Shown here: positions 51,695-60,789 of the stretch, piece by piece
How the letters are laid out: every line of letters begins with the position of its first letter
How positions within the stretch are numbered: position 1 is the stretch's first letter
Source of the DNA: JALOOX01 sp964557955
Lineage (GTDB): Bacteria; Desulfobacterota; Syntrophobacteria; Syntrophobacterales; Syntrophobacteraceae
NCBI GenBank assembly: GCA_964557955.1
Contig: CAZLCS010000015.1
Coordinates: forward strand, 41,298 to 105,297
Direction: 5' to 3'
Length of the DNA: 64,000 nt
Notes under the pieces: model-generated
Database searches by the model: none
What the model was told of the DNA's origin: nothing
The model's input: the letters and a program-made list of their open reading frames with translations, nothing else
Program-made: the position numbers and the translations under genes

Positions 51695-51874
51695 CTCGGG
51701 AGAGTCACTGTTCGGAACCCACTGAAAGGAACGTGCACACCTTGAATTGAGTCCCGCCCGAAGACGGGACGCACCCCAAGCCTGCAGTCCGCGTTTCAGT
51801 GGGTATTCCTGTCGAAAACCATGTGATCACCACTGCAATTCGGCGTCGATCAGTTCTCATGCGACTCATGTACC

Positions 51875-52156
51875 CTAGTACCTGTTTCGAAAAGCTGGCT
51901 TTTTTGCCTTCTTTCCTCCGGGATTGGCCTGGTTGACCTTAATGTTCATGCCGTCGATAAGCTTTCCATTGAGCGCTTTAATAGCCTTGTCAGCCTCTGA
52001 GTTGTTGGGCATTTCTACAAACCCATAACCTTTGGATCGCCCACTGTGTCTATCCATAATGACCTTGGAACTGTCAACCTGGCCATATTCAACGAACAAT
52101 TCTTTAAGGCTTTCATCAGTTACAGTATAGGGCAGATTACCGACATAAATATTCAT
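51875..52156 (-). CDS. RRM-type RNA-binding protein
   Basis: A 93-residue single RRM protein of the kind found in cyanobacteria and deltaproteobacteria. RNP2 is IYVGNLPY (3-10), RNP1 KGYGFVEM (42-49), and a short basic Gly/Lys tail follows (PGGKKAKKPAFRNRY). It should bind single-stranded RNA; relatives are often cold-induced. Its DNA is visibly less GC-rich than the neighbours, with AT-ending codons, which could mean horizontal transfer or relaxed codon use. Its leader contains a 9-bp inverted repeat at 52178-52221. Confidence 0.95.
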   Translation of the reverse strand: MNIYVGNLPYTVTDESLKELFVEYGQVDSSKVIMDRHSGRSKGYGFVEMPNNSEADKAIKALNGKLIDGMNIKVNQANPGGKKAKKPAFRNRY

Positions 52157-52177
52157 TTAGTTACCTTTCAATCATTT

Positions 52178-52221
52178 TGTGCTATTCAGCGATAATCATC
52201 AGTAACTCAATTAATAGCACA
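52178..52221 (-). promoter_or_regulatory. inverted repeat upstream of the RRM gene
   Basis: TGTGCTATT (52178-52186) and AATAGCACA (52213-52221) are exact complements 26 bp apart, 22-65 bp upstream of the RRM start codon. It may be an operator or a 5'-leader structure, perhaps a temperature-responsive fold as in cold-induced RNA-binding protein genes. Confidence 0.4.
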
Positions 52222-52531
52222 TAAATCGAGAACCGATGTCCGTCACCCCAGCCTGGATCAGGCAGCGTCATCCGCAAAAGGGCTGTTTGTCCATGACTTC
52301 TCGAAGGCACTCAGGCGCGGGCTGAAGCCCAGAGTGCGGGCAAGAGGTCCTTCACAAAGCTCCCTTGGACTAGCATGCTGCTTCCTATTAACATGATCCG
52401 GTTCAGACTGCCACAGCTCTTATGGAAATTCGACATGCGGCGAGCAAACCGGTCAATGGTGGATGCACGTGCGGAAGGCCAGGGTGCCATGGCTTCGGCA
52501 GTCGCTCCGGAGGTCACGAGGGTGGTTCGAA
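52222..52531. other. intergenic region
   Basis: 310 bp between the RRM leader and the YjdF-like gene. A GGTTCGAATC string at 52523 recalls a tRNA T-loop, but no cloverleaf can be drawn around it. No gene seen. Confidence 0.5.
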
Positions 52532-53164
52532 TCAAGACAGCTCTCTTTCGATCGTCAATTCTCTGTCGTGCCAGGCGGAAAGAGTGATTTGGGCGAGCAT
52601 CGATCCGATGAAGGCCAGGAACATATCCCACTGAGTGTCCCAGACGTCACCCTGGGTTCCCAGGAATGCGTCCGCCCCCTGACCGAAGATGAGAGCCGCC
52701 CACCATTCGATGAATTCGTAGAACGCGCTGATCGCCAGGCACACGCAGGTGACCAGGAAGAACAGCCATTTCCCGGGTTTCAATGGAGACGTGCGGATGA
52801 GAATTTCCCGGGCCAGGATCGCCGGGATGAACCCCTGGGCCAGATGTCCCAGGCGGTCGTAATGATTGCGCTGCAGATCGAACAGATCCTGCACCCAGAA
52901 ACCGAGGGGCACTTGCGCATAGGTGTAGTGTGCGCCAAGCATGAGAATCAATGCATGAATGAAAACGAGTCTGTAAGCCAGCGGCGTGAAAGTGAATCGG
53001 GTGTAGGTGAGCATGAGAATGGGTACACCGATGAAGATTGGGAATACCTCCAGGAGCCAGGTGGTCGCGTCGTGGGGGGATATGGCCGAAAGGCCGAGGG
53101 CCAGAGCACCCAGCCCCAACAGCACAATGGGTTCGGAGCTCTTGCTGCGCACGGGAGATTTCAT
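52532..53164 (-). CDS. DUF2238 (YjdF-like) inner-membrane protein
   Basis: A 210-residue membrane protein with about six hydrophobic segments. Family features are HALILMLGAHYTYAQVPLG, RNHYDRLGHLAQGF, SAFYEFIEWWAAL and LGTQGDVWDTQWDMFLAFIGS. The clustered conserved acidic, His and Trp residues in the membrane suggest a bound ion or quinone, but the family's function is unknown. The ATG at 53164 follows GGAGGAGAGG. It is 21 bp downstream of the broken flavodoxin-like gene on the same strand. Confidence 0.9.
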   Translation of the reverse strand: MKSPVRSKSSEPIVLLGLGALALGLSAISPHDATTWLLEVFPIFIGVPILMLTYTRFTFTPLAYRLVFIHALILMLGAHYTYAQVPLGFWVQDLFDLQRNHYDRLGHLAQGFIPAILAREILIRTSPLKPGKWLFFLVTCVCLAISAFYEFIEWWAALIFGQGADAFLGTQGDVWDTQWDMFLAFIGSMLAQITLSAWHDRELTIERELS

Positions 53165-53185
53165 AAAAACCTCTCCTCCAGGGAT

Positions 53186-53741
53186 CTATGCCATGAGAGT
53201 TCTTCCCATCTCTTTTGCACGGTCCAGCACATCGATCTGCTGCAAAACGTCGTCCTTCTCCCTCGTTCCCGAAGCCACAAGAGTACCTGTCACGCGGAAA
53301 TGTAAGAAAGCCAACATTTTCTCCAGGTAATCGAAGTAGGGCTTGAAGGCCTGGGGGTCGGGATTCCCTTGAGTGAAACCCAGGAGCAACCGTTTTTCTC
53401 CCTGCAGCCGAGTGGAGAAGTCAGGCTTGATGAATGGCACCAGTCGATCGAGAAACATCTTGGTCTGGGCCGATACCTGCCACATGTACACCGGCGATCC
53501 GACAACGATGGCATCGGCGGCCTGGATCCCCGCATAGATTCGGGTCATGTCATCCTTGATGACGCAATCCCCCGTTTCCCTGCAGCCGATGCAGCCCAGG
53601 CAAGGGGGATATCTTCATGTCCGCCAACTTGCAGAACTTCGCTTCGTGCCCGTCGTCGATGGCCCCCTGGAGGATGGCCCTGACGAGCTTTTCGGTGTTC
53701 CCGTTCTTTCTCGGACTGCCTTCGATACCGATAATCTTCAT
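53186..53741 (-). pseudogene. flavodoxin-family (iron-sulfur flavoprotein-like) NAD(P)H:FMN reductase, frameshifted
   Basis: A reductase of the flavodoxin/NADPH-FMN reductase group split into two frames. The first part (start ATG 53741 after GAGGAGA) reads MKIIGIEGSPRKNGNTEKLV with the FMN phosphate loop, and stops at 53550. The second continues as VGSPVYMWQVSAQTKMFLDR to 53186. Between them one extra base in a CCCCCTT run (53602-53608) breaks the frame. Removing it restores CLGCIGCRETGDCVIKDD, the compact cysteine motif of iron-sulfur flavoproteins. It is either a real mutation or a homopolymer sequencing error. It follows the cyclase gene by 13 bp, so probably in one transcript with it. Confidence 0.85.
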
Positions 53742-53754
53742 CAAGTCTTCTCCT

Positions 53755-54393
53755 CTATGAAAGCAGTATGGCGCGAACCGGCGAGGCTTCTCCACCCCGG
53801 ATCTTAAGGGGAAGGGCGATAAGGGTGTACTTCCCCGGCGGCACCAGCGCCAGATCGATCCCCTCCAGGATCAGGATTCCCGCTCTCGACAGCCTCTCGT
53901 GAACCGGATAGTGTTCGTCCCCATACCTGTCGACGGAAACGGAGTCAAGGCCCACCAGATGGACCCGCTTTTCCACGCACAGGTCGGCAGCCTCCCGGGA
54001 CAGATAGACGAACTCCTCAGAAAAGACCCCGCTTCTGCGTTGAGCGCCCGAAGAGTTGCACGTTTTGAACAACAGCGCTTCGCCCGGCCTGATTTCAGAT
54101 TCGAGCAGTGCTGAGCCGCGAACAGCTTCAGGATCGTCGATCCGGATCACATGCGCGGGCAGGATGAATTCCCTTACCTCATACTGATCAATGGTTCTGC
54201 CTCCGGAAACGAAATGAGCCGGGGCATCCAGATGGGTCCCGGAGTGGGCACTCATCTCCAGCCGCGCCAGATCGTACCTTGCACCTCCCCCGATGGTGCA
54301 GACCATGGTGCGGGCATAGGGCGTGTCACCGGGATAGTCGATGTTTTCAGACCCCAATAGCGTCGTGATGTCGTAAAGGCGGCCGATGTTCAT
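53755..54393 (-). CDS. cyclase-family (KynB-like) metal-dependent hydrolase
   Basis: A 212-residue protein of the cyclase/kynurenine formamidase family. The metal-binding signature is SAHSGTHLDAPAHF (about 50-63). A second conserved stretch is VGLDSVSVDRYGDE (about 152-165), followed by a LEGIDLALVPPG segment. Members hydrolyse formamides, or lactam and related bonds. The start ATG at 54393 is placed after GGGAGG; the frame continues to 54477 but the extra residues are not family-like. It lies 80 bp downstream of the sensor kinase. No other tryptophan-breakdown gene is nearby, so kynurenine is not assured as substrate. Confidence 0.85.
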   Translation of the reverse strand: MNIGRLYDITTLLGSENIDYPGDTPYARTMVCTIGGGARYDLARLEMSAHSGTHLDAPAHFVSGGRTIDQYEVREFILPAHVIRIDDPEAVRGSALLESEIRPGEALLFKTCNSSGAQRRSGVFSEEFVYLSREAADLCVEKRVHLVGLDSVSVDRYGDEHYPVHERLSRAGILILEGIDLALVPPGKYTLIALPLKIRGGEASPVRAILLS

Positions 54394-54473
54394 TTTGGCG
54401 AACCTCCCGTCCAAATCAGTGATGATGCCGGGACCACCAGGGCTTGCATGCAATGATGAAGGCGTTTCCGTCC

Positions 54474-56255
54474 TCACGGAGCCGATGCGCCCTCAATTGC
54501 GTGGGTCGGCAAAAGGGGTGCCTTCAATGTCACCTTCGTGAACTGCCCCGGCCGGGATTCGATGGTGACCTCGCCTCCCATGTGCCTCAGTCGCTCCCTG
54601 ATGCTGAACAGTCCAAATCCCTCCTTACCGGGGCCGGAACGGATGCTCGAACCCGGGCCAAACCCGACTCCGTCGTCTTCCACCCACAGGAGAATGTACT
54701 CCTCCTCCCGCCGCGTCCCCATGATGATGTAACGGGCCCCTGCATGCTTGACGACATTGTGCAGCAGTTCATTGGCAGCCCTGAACAGGAACGCCCTGAG
54801 GTCATGGTCGAGTGGCTTGGGGATCCGGTCATCCGAATATCGGAGATTTATCCCATGCATCTTCTGAAAATTCTCCGCAAGGTACTCCAGCGCCGCTTCG
54901 AGCCCGAGCTCGTAAAGAATGGGCGGACTGATCTGAAAGGTCAAGGAGCGGGTCTCCGAAATGGCCTGATCGACATATCCTCTGATCTGCTCGATGAGCT
55001 TCGGCCATTCCGATTGTGGGTAAACCCGGCACAGCATTCCCAGTTTGATCTTGGATATTCCGAGGAGCTGTCCCAAACGGTCGTGCAGGTCCTCAGCGAG
55101 AAGACGCCGCTCCCTTTCCTCGACTTTAGACAGCTCGAATGCCAAAGACCGAAGCTGGCTTTCGTACTCCTGCACTTGTCTGGCATGGTCTTCAAGCGAT
55201 TCCGCCATGGTATCCAGGGCCTGAGCCAGCACGCCAAGCTCGCCGCTCTCGTAGGACGATCCCGTGCGTGCATCCATCTTTCTCTGCGATATCTTGGCAG
55301 ACATGGCCACCATGGCCGTGACGGGCTTGATGACCAGTGCACTGCCACCGAGCCAGACTGCGGCAAGCGCCAGCACCGTGATCACCCAGAGTCCAGCCGA
55401 TTGATAGAGCAGCATCCGGTTGGCGTTGCGGTACAAGCTTTCCGTAGGTGTCCCAACCACAACAAAAAGGCCTATATCCACCTGGCTCGAAAGTGGAGTG
55501 ATAGCGTAGAGTCTATTGATCCTGTTCGAATCCTTTACTTCCACGATCCCTCTGCCCTCCTCGCGTAAGGCCCTGAGGATTGCGGGTTGCAGCATGGGCT
55601 CGGCATGACAGTCCTCCCGGCTGGAATAGCAGCTGACCGTGTTCCCTTTTCGGTCGACCATCATCAGCTCGACCTGCCCGGCTGGCCGGAGGTTGGCCAA
55701 GGGGCGGTTGAAATGGCTCAATGCGACGACAGCAAAGACCAATCCCTTAACATCCCCCGATGGATCAAACACGGGACAGCTGATGGCGATACCGGCTTCT
55801 GCCTCCGACTCCATTTGATAAGTCGCCATGGCGAAATCGCGCCCACGGATGGAATGCCTGAACCAGGGCTCCCGCGCGAAAACCGCCGGTGGTCGGATTG
55901 GAAGAGCACTGCAGACGAGGTGCCCCTCCGCGTCCAGGACACCCAGATTCCGGTAGCGCGAATACTCCACGATCAAGGATCCCAGAAACCGCGAACATGC
56001 ACTTTCATCCATTGCCTGCAGCTCGACGGCCCTGGAGAGAGCAAGCAGGAATTGCCTCGAACGCCCGATGAGCTCCTCCATATCCCGGGCCATGAGAGCG
56101 ACAAGCTGAATGAAATCCTCACTCAAATGCGATAAGATGGCTCGTCGTTCCATGATGTAGTTGCAGAGCATCAACCCGGACGCCAATGCCATCGTCATGA
56201 GAATGAGCGCCGCCAGCCTGACCCGAAGACTTTTGAATGAGAGAAGCTTCATCAA
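54474..56255 (-). CDS. NarX-type sensor histidine kinase with periplasmic Cache domain
   Basis: A 593-residue membrane kinase: transmembrane segment 1 (about 12-32), a periplasmic dCache-like sensor (about 35-280; MDESACSRFLGSLIVEYSRY, FAREPWFRHSIRGRDF), transmembrane segment 2 (about 287-309) and HAMP (about 305-360). A coiled coil leads to a HisKA_3 domain with His391 in AEDLHDRLGQLLG. The ATPase domain has ANELLHNVVKHA, VEDDGVGF and GFGLFSIRERL. This class phosphorylates NarL-type regulators; the one at 56929-57585, across a NosL-like gene, is the likely partner. Its place in the locus suggests a copper- or redox-related signal, but the ligand is unknown. Confidence 0.92.
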   Translation of the reverse strand: MMKLLSFKSLRVRLAALILMTMALASGLMLCNYIMERRAILSHLSEDFIQLVALMARDMEELIGRSRQFLLALSRAVELQAMDESACSRFLGSLIVEYSRYRNLGVLDAEGHLVCSALPIRPPAVFAREPWFRHSIRGRDFAMATYQMESEAEAGIAISCPVFDPSGDVKGLVFAVVALSHFNRPLANLRPAGQVELMMVDRKGNTVSCYSSREDCHAEPMLQPAILRALREEGRGIVEVKDSNRINRLYAITPLSSQVDIGLFVVVGTPTESLYRNANRMLLYQSAGLWVITVLALAAVWLGGSALVIKPVTAMVAMSAKISQRKMDARTGSSYESGELGVLAQALDTMAESLEDHARQVQEYESQLRSLAFELSKVEERERRLLAEDLHDRLGQLLGISKIKLGMLCRVYPQSEWPKLIEQIRGYVDQAISETRSLTFQISPPILYELGLEAALEYLAENFQKMHGINLRYSDDRIPKPLDHDLRAFLFRAANELLHNVVKHAGARYIIMGTRREEEYILLWVEDDGVGFGPGSSIRSGPGKEGFGLFSIRERLRHMGGEVTIESRPGQFTKVTLKAPLLPTHAIEGASAP

Positions 56256-56367
56256 TTCTTAACCCTTCAGGAAGGTCCCCGCTGGGCTAACCTGCAAGGA
56301 CATCGGATATTCCACACGTCCGCCGGGATGGGACATGACATAGCCCTTGATAAGGAACGACGAAAAC

Positions 56368-56883
56368 ATGAGAAATGCGACCATCGCTCCCTTTATCATA
56401 GCTTTGTTCGGGCTGCTCCTCTACTCCACCGGTGCAAGTGGTGAGACAGCAAAGGATATCAAGGAGTTTCCCACCTGCCAGTACTGCAACATGGACAGGC
56501 AGACCTATGCTCACAGCAGGATGTTGATCCACTATTCGGATGGTAGCGCCTTCGGCGCCTGCAGCATCCACTGTATGGCTCTGAACCTGATCATCCATAT
56601 CCATAATACACCGGAGTCCATCTGGGTGGCGGATTACTTTTCCGGTGAGCTCACGGATGCGGAAACGGCCTATTGGGTTCTGGGGGGTGACAAGCCAGGG
56701 GTCATGACCAGGAGGGCCAAGTGGGCTTTTGGCAGGAAGACGGATGCAGAGGAGTTCGTCTCCAAGAATGGCGGTGAAATCGCGTCGTTTGATGAGGCGT
56801 TGAAGGCGAGTTATGAAGATATGTACAATGATAGCAAAATGATACGTGTCAAGAAGAAGATCGGAAAGATGAGTCCCTATTAG
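56368..56883 (+). CDS. NosL-like exported copper-binding protein 1
   Basis: A 171-residue exported protein of the NosL family. Signal peptide residues about 1-26. The Cu(I) motif is PTCQYCNMD (C-x2-C-x-M). It is followed by GACSIHCMALNL (a second Cys-x3-Cys with His), the DAETAYWVLGGDKPGVMT stretch, and the basic end KKKIGKMSPY. NosL is a copper chaperone for nitrous oxide reductase; no nosZ is in this window. Here it is placed between the sensor kinase (divergent) and its regulator (convergent). The ATG at 56368 follows AAGGA. A role in copper delivery, storage or sensing is inferred. Confidence 0.85.
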   Translation: MRNATIAPFIIALFGLLLYSTGASGETAKDIKEFPTCQYCNMDRQTYAHSRMLIHYSDGSAFGACSIHCMALNLIIHIHNTPESIWVADYFSGELTDAETAYWVLGGDKPGVMTRRAKWAFGRKTDAEEFVSKNGGEIASFDEALKASYEDMYNDSKMIRVKKKIGKMSPY

Positions 56884-56928
56884 TCCACTAAATTAGAACA
56901 ATCGTATACGTACTGAGGATTATACATA

Positions 56929-57585
56929 TTAACCTTGTTCGGCCGATGTCAGTCCTTCACGGATTGCATACTTGATCAGATCCGCCATATTGGATAGGCT
57001 CAGCCTGGTCATGATATGCTGCCGATGTTTCTCAACCGTTTTCGTACTGATGTTGAGGTGAGAGGCTATTTGTCTGACAGAATAGCCTTCTGCAATGAGT
57101 TGGAGGACTTCTCGTTCGCGTGGAGTCAGGATGGAGTAAGCTGAGGTGGGGTCTGTCGGGCTATGCTCCAAAAAATCCCTGATCATCGATTCGGCAATGG
57201 GAGGGCTGATGTAACTCTGGCCGGCCATCACCACCCGGATCGCTCGCGCCAGCTCCTCAAAGGCACAGTCTTTCAACAGGTATCCCACAGCGCCTGCCCG
57301 GAACATCTCGCTTACGTAACGCTTGTCCGAGTGCATTGAGAGCGCCACGACCTTCATATCGGGAGCGATGGAGAGGATCTCCCGAGTGGCCTCAATGCCA
57401 TTGAGGTCCGGCATTCCGACATCCATGATCACCAGGTCTGCCGGCACCTGCCGGACCATGCGCACCATGAGTCGACCGTTTTCAGCCTCTCCCGCCACCT
57501 CTATTCCCGGAAGCGTGTCGAGCAGTGCCCGCAGGCCATCCCGCATGATTTTATGATCATCCGCCAAAAGAATCCTTGCTTTCAT
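56929..57585 (-). CDS. NarL-family response regulator
   Basis: A 218-residue regulator. The receiver domain has ILLADDHKIMRDGL at the start, phospho-Asp55 in VIMDVGMPDLNG and the Lys in GYLLKDCAFEEL. The C-terminal LuxR-type helix-turn-helix reads LTPREREVLQLIAEG, then IASHLNISTKTVEKHRQHIM. The start ATG at 57585 is where the family begins; the frame extends to 57645 without support. Probably phosphorylated by the kinase at 54474-56255. Its target may be the NosL-OprC-TonB genes on the opposite strand, with the shared region 57586-58012 as operator. This is inferred from layout only. Confidence 0.93.
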   Translation of the reverse strand: MKARILLADDHKIMRDGLRALLDTLPGIEVAGEAENGRLMVRMVRQVPADLVIMDVGMPDLNGIEATREILSIAPDMKVVALSMHSDKRYVSEMFRAGAVGYLLKDCAFEELARAIRVVMAGQSYISPPIAESMIRDFLEHSPTDPTSAYSILTPREREVLQLIAEGYSVRQIASHLNISTKTVEKHRQHIMTRLSLSNMADLIKYAIREGLTSAEQG

Positions 57586-58012
57586 GGATATCCAGTCCCG
57601 CCATGGTCTGTTGTGGGCGTTTTCCCCAAAGTGAGCGGTTTTCAAACCTCGTCATGGCTCGCGAGGGAGCGTTCATTCGTTCGCGGCATGCTGACAGCTA
57701 TATCTTATATCCTGCTTGTCCTCACCTCAAGTTAAGGCAATAGGTGATCCCCGACTTTGCGGGGGAAACCGCATTTGGAGTTGGAGCGACCGCAAGGCCA
57801 TGGATCAATGGCAGTGATCACTAGTAATCAGGCGGATCTTCTCCAATGTTCGGTGCTGCTTGAGACATGGGGGAATGCAAAATCAGGGGTCTCCCCATAG
57901 GACTTCAATTACGTTCCTGGTAATTTCGTCAAGGTGAACATCCGCCATGGGAAGTGGGATCGTTCTTACCGGTGGTGCGCTTGATGGTCTTCAACGAGCC
58001 GAGGAGTGAGCG
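57586..58012. other. divergent promoter region of the regulator and NosL 2
   Basis: 427 bp between the NarL-type regulator gene and NosL-like gene 2, where the control sites of the putative copper operon should lie. A small hairpin CCCCG/CGGGG is at 57749-57764 and a TGATCACTA string near 57817. No clear consensus promoter was recognised. Confidence 0.45.
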
Positions 58013-58588
58013 ATGAAGAAGAGTCTTTGGGGTACAGCTCTATTACTGATGTGCTTTGGTGTGGCCGCGGTTGCTTGGGCTCAAAAGGCTCAGGATATCC
58101 AGAAATACCCGACCTGTGCCTATTGTGGAATGGATCGGGAGCAGTTCGCTTTCAGCAGATTCCTCATCGAATATGATGATGGGAGCAGCTTTGGAGCCTG
58201 CAGCATTCATTGTGCCGCCGTCGATCTCGCCATGAACATGGACAAGACTCCCAAATCCCTGAAGGTCGGGGACTTGGCGACCAAGGAGCTCATTGATGCC
58301 GAAACAGCGGTCTGGGTCCTCGGGGGGAACAAGCCGGGGGTGATGAGCAAAAGGGCCAAATGGGCTTTTGCCAAGAAGGAGGATGCCGAAAGATTCGTGA
58401 AAGAAAACGGTGGGGAGGTCTGCACTTTTGATCGGGCCATGCAGGCCACTTATGAAGACATGTATGCAGATACCAAGATGATACGTGAAAAGAGGAAGAT
58501 GAAAAGGATGAAGGGGCGGACCGAAGACCCCCACCAGCACGGGCAGCATGAGCAAGGGCACCAGCATGAGCACCCGCCCAAGCAGTGA
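58013..58588 (+). CDS. NosL-like exported copper-binding protein 2 with His-rich tail
   Basis: A 191-residue NosL-family protein paralogous to the one at 56368-56883. Signal peptide residues about 1-23 (AVAWAQ). PTCAYCGMD (C-x2-C-G-M) and GACSIHCAAVDLAMN are conserved, as is WVLGGNKPGVMSKRAKWAF. It carries an extra C-terminal tail, HQHGQHEQGHQHEHPPKQ, with six histidines, suited to holding Cu, Zn or Ni. It starts 92 bp before the OprC-like receptor gene, so it should share its transcript. Together they point to copper uptake or storage at the envelope. Confidence 0.9.
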   Translation: MKKSLWGTALLLMCFGVAAVAWAQKAQDIQKYPTCAYCGMDREQFAFSRFLIEYDDGSSFGACSIHCAAVDLAMNMDKTPKSLKVGDLATKELIDAETAVWVLGGNKPGVMSKRAKWAFAKKEDAERFVKENGGEVCTFDRAMQATYEDMYADTKMIREKRKMKRMKGRTEDPHQHGQHEQGHQHEHPPKQ

Positions 58589-58680
58589 CGAGACCTGGAC
58601 CTTTCCAAACTCAGCGCTTCACGACCGGCTTGTGAAGATGACGCCTGCTCTGACGCATTTGACGAGGAAGGGGATCGAAT

Positions 58681-60789
58681 ATGGACAGACTCCGAATCCT
58701 GGTGGCTCTGATCGCCACGATTGGGTTCCTGGAATCCAGTGCTCTGAGCCAGGAAAGCCCGCTGGATGGTAAGCCAGCTGAGACGTTCGTCTTCGAGGAA
58801 ATGATCATCACGACCAGCCCCGAGATGCCCCAGACGGAGCCCATCTCCAAGGAAGTCTTGGACTGGACCCGGCACCTCAACCTCGGGGATGTCATCGATG
58901 ACACGCCTGGCGTCAGCGCGGTCCGACGCGGGGCCAATGCTACGGAGCCGGTCATCCGGGGGCTCGGCTGGGAGCGTGTGCCGACACAGATCGGGCCCAT
59001 TCCTGTTCACGGCGGTTGTCCCGCGCGGATGGATCCCCCCATCACTTATCTTCAGCCCGACAAGGTTCAGAGCGTTCTGGTGGTCAAGGGGCTGCCCTCC
59101 GTCACCCTGGGACCCGGAGGCACCGGGGGGCGCATCGTCGTGTCCACGGATTATGAACGGAGTCCCGACGCCCCCGATGAGTTTCATGCATGGGGCAGCG
59201 GTAAATACGACGGCGGGCGCAACGGAGTGTGGGGAGGTGCCGGAGTGCTGGGGGGCAATCGGTGGGTGGATTACTACCTGGCGTTGGATGCCCTCAACTT
59301 CGGGGACTACGACTCCGCCAACGGAACCACCGTCCCTGCCGACAAGAAGGAAGAGGGAGGCGCAGTGTCCCTTGGACTCAGACCCTTCGGCAACCACCGG
59401 TGGTGGAACGGCCTCAATTACATTCGGGATGAGGGCTTCGAGTCACCCTCGCTTCCCATGGACAGCGACGGAACGAAGACCTGGATCTACAACACAGGCT
59501 ACCGAATCGAACGTCCCGGGTGCACCCTGGAGCAGATCCAGGTCGACGGCGGCTTCTCCATCGTCGATCACACCATGAGCAACCTCAACAGGCCTGACAG
59601 GTTTCGGGTGCAGGCGAAAACGACCACGGATTCCGATTCTTATGCGGCGCGTATCAAACAGGAGTGGAGGCTGAACTCCCGTATGCTCCTCACCACGGGG
59701 GCCGACTACTACAGCATCGCCCGAGATGCCGTGAGAACACGGTTTATCTTGGCGCAGAATCGAACACTGTTCGACCACATCTGGCCGGACGTCTCTCAAT
59801 GGAACGCCGGTGCGTTTGGGGAAGGCAATGTGGACCTTGCTCCGGGCTGGCGCCTGAGGGTGGGCGGGAGGTTCGATTATGCGCGAAGTGAGGCTGATGG
59901 CGTCGATGATGTCGGCATCGGGGATGTGCCCATTCGGCAGCAGTTCGTCAGGTTTTTCGGCCCCGAGGCAGCCGATGTGGATGATGTAGAATACCTGGGT
60001 TCAGGAAATCTGCTCATCAAGTGGGAGGTGATCGACAAACTCGTTCTGCATGCCGGGACCGGGGTGGTTTCGAGGCCTGCCAACGTCACCGAGAGATTCT
60101 ATGCTTTTTCACCTGCTCCCGGCGGATTTCAGCTGGGGAATCCGACTCTGGCTCCCGAGGTCCGGTACGAAGTCGACATCGGGGCTGAATGGCGAAAGCC
60201 CTGGGGTGTCTTCTCTGCATCCCTCTTTCATTTCTGGGTGGATGACTTCATCCTCTCCACCCTTATCGCCAGGCAGGATGTGGACAACAATGGGACCGTC
60301 GACCTGGTCCGAGGCTTCAGAAACGTTGACGCACGCCTCTACGGGGGGGAACTGTCTGCAGTTCTGAAGCCCTTCGACCACTGGAGCTTTCCCATGAGCA
60401 TCTCCTATGTCCGGGGCAAGGATGAGACCAACAGCGAGGATCTTCCGGAAATACCGCCTTTTGAGGCTCGTTTGGCGGTGCGCGCCGACTACGGAAAACG
60501 GATTCCCTGGTGGGTGGAGTTCGGCGGCCGACTGGTCGCAAGGCAGGACGATGTTTCGGAAGCGTTCCCGGAGGACGAGACGCCGGGGTTCGCTGTCTTT
60601 CATCTCTTCGGCGGCTGCGAGCCCATAAAGGGCCTGCGTATCTTGGCTGGAATCGAGAACTTGTTCGACAAAGAGTACAGTGAGCACCTCACCCGTGAAA
60701 ATCTCTTTCCCACATCGGACCTCATCGTGGGTGACGAGATCCCCGCACCGGGACGAAGTTTCCATGCGATGGTGCGCTACGAGTTCTGA
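58681..60789 (+). CDS. OprC/NosA-like TonB-dependent receptor, probable copper transporter
   Basis: A 702-residue outer-membrane receptor. Signal peptide about 1-23; TonB-box-like EEMIITT at 39-45; plug domain about 50-160 (DVIDDTPGVSAVRRG, PVIRGLG, GPGGTGGRIVV); beta barrel ending in Phe (MVRYEF). It keeps the copper-site pattern of OprC: Cys113-x3-Met117 (CPARM) and His297-x-Met299 (HTM). Their separation of 184 residues is close to the 180 of Pseudomonas OprC (C143/M147, H323/M325). It follows a NosL-like gene and precedes a TonB gene. It should import copper, or a copper complex, with TonB energy. Confidence 0.9.
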   Translation: MDRLRILVALIATIGFLESSALSQESPLDGKPAETFVFEEMIITTSPEMPQTEPISKEVLDWTRHLNLGDVIDDTPGVSAVRRGANATEPVIRGLGWERVPTQIGPIPVHGGCPARMDPPITYLQPDKVQSVLVVKGLPSVTLGPGGTGGRIVVSTDYERSPDAPDEFHAWGSGKYDGGRNGVWGGAGVLGGNRWVDYYLALDALNFGDYDSANGTTVPADKKEEGGAVSLGLRPFGNHRWWNGLNYIRDEGFESPSLPMDSDGTKTWIYNTGYRIERPGCTLEQIQVDGGFSIVDHTMSNLNRPDRFRVQAKTTTDSDSYAARIKQEWRLNSRMLLTTGADYYSIARDAVRTRFILAQNRTLFDHIWPDVSQWNAGAFGEGNVDLAPGWRLRVGGRFDYARSEADGVDDVGIGDVPIRQQFVRFFGPEAADVDDVEYLGSGNLLIKWEVIDKLVLHAGTGVVSRPANVTERFYAFSPAPGGFQLGNPTLAPEVRYEVDIGAEWRKPWGVFSASLFHFWVDDFILSTLIARQDVDNNGTVDLVRGFRNVDARLYGGELSAVLKPFDHWSFPMSISYVRGKDETNSEDLPEIPPFEARLAVRADYGKRIPWWVEFGGRLVARQDDVSEAFPEDETPGFAVFHLFGGCEPIKGLRILAGIENLFDKEYSEHLTRENLFPTSDLIVGDEIPAPGRSFHAMVRYEF

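Noticed and set aside
52463..53305. Long plus-strand frames over the YjdF-like and flavodoxin genes, and a GGTTCGAATC string suggesting a tRNA T-loop
   Set aside because: The frames are antisense to genes with clear family motifs. No acceptor stem, anticodon arm or CCA end can be paired around the T-loop-like string.
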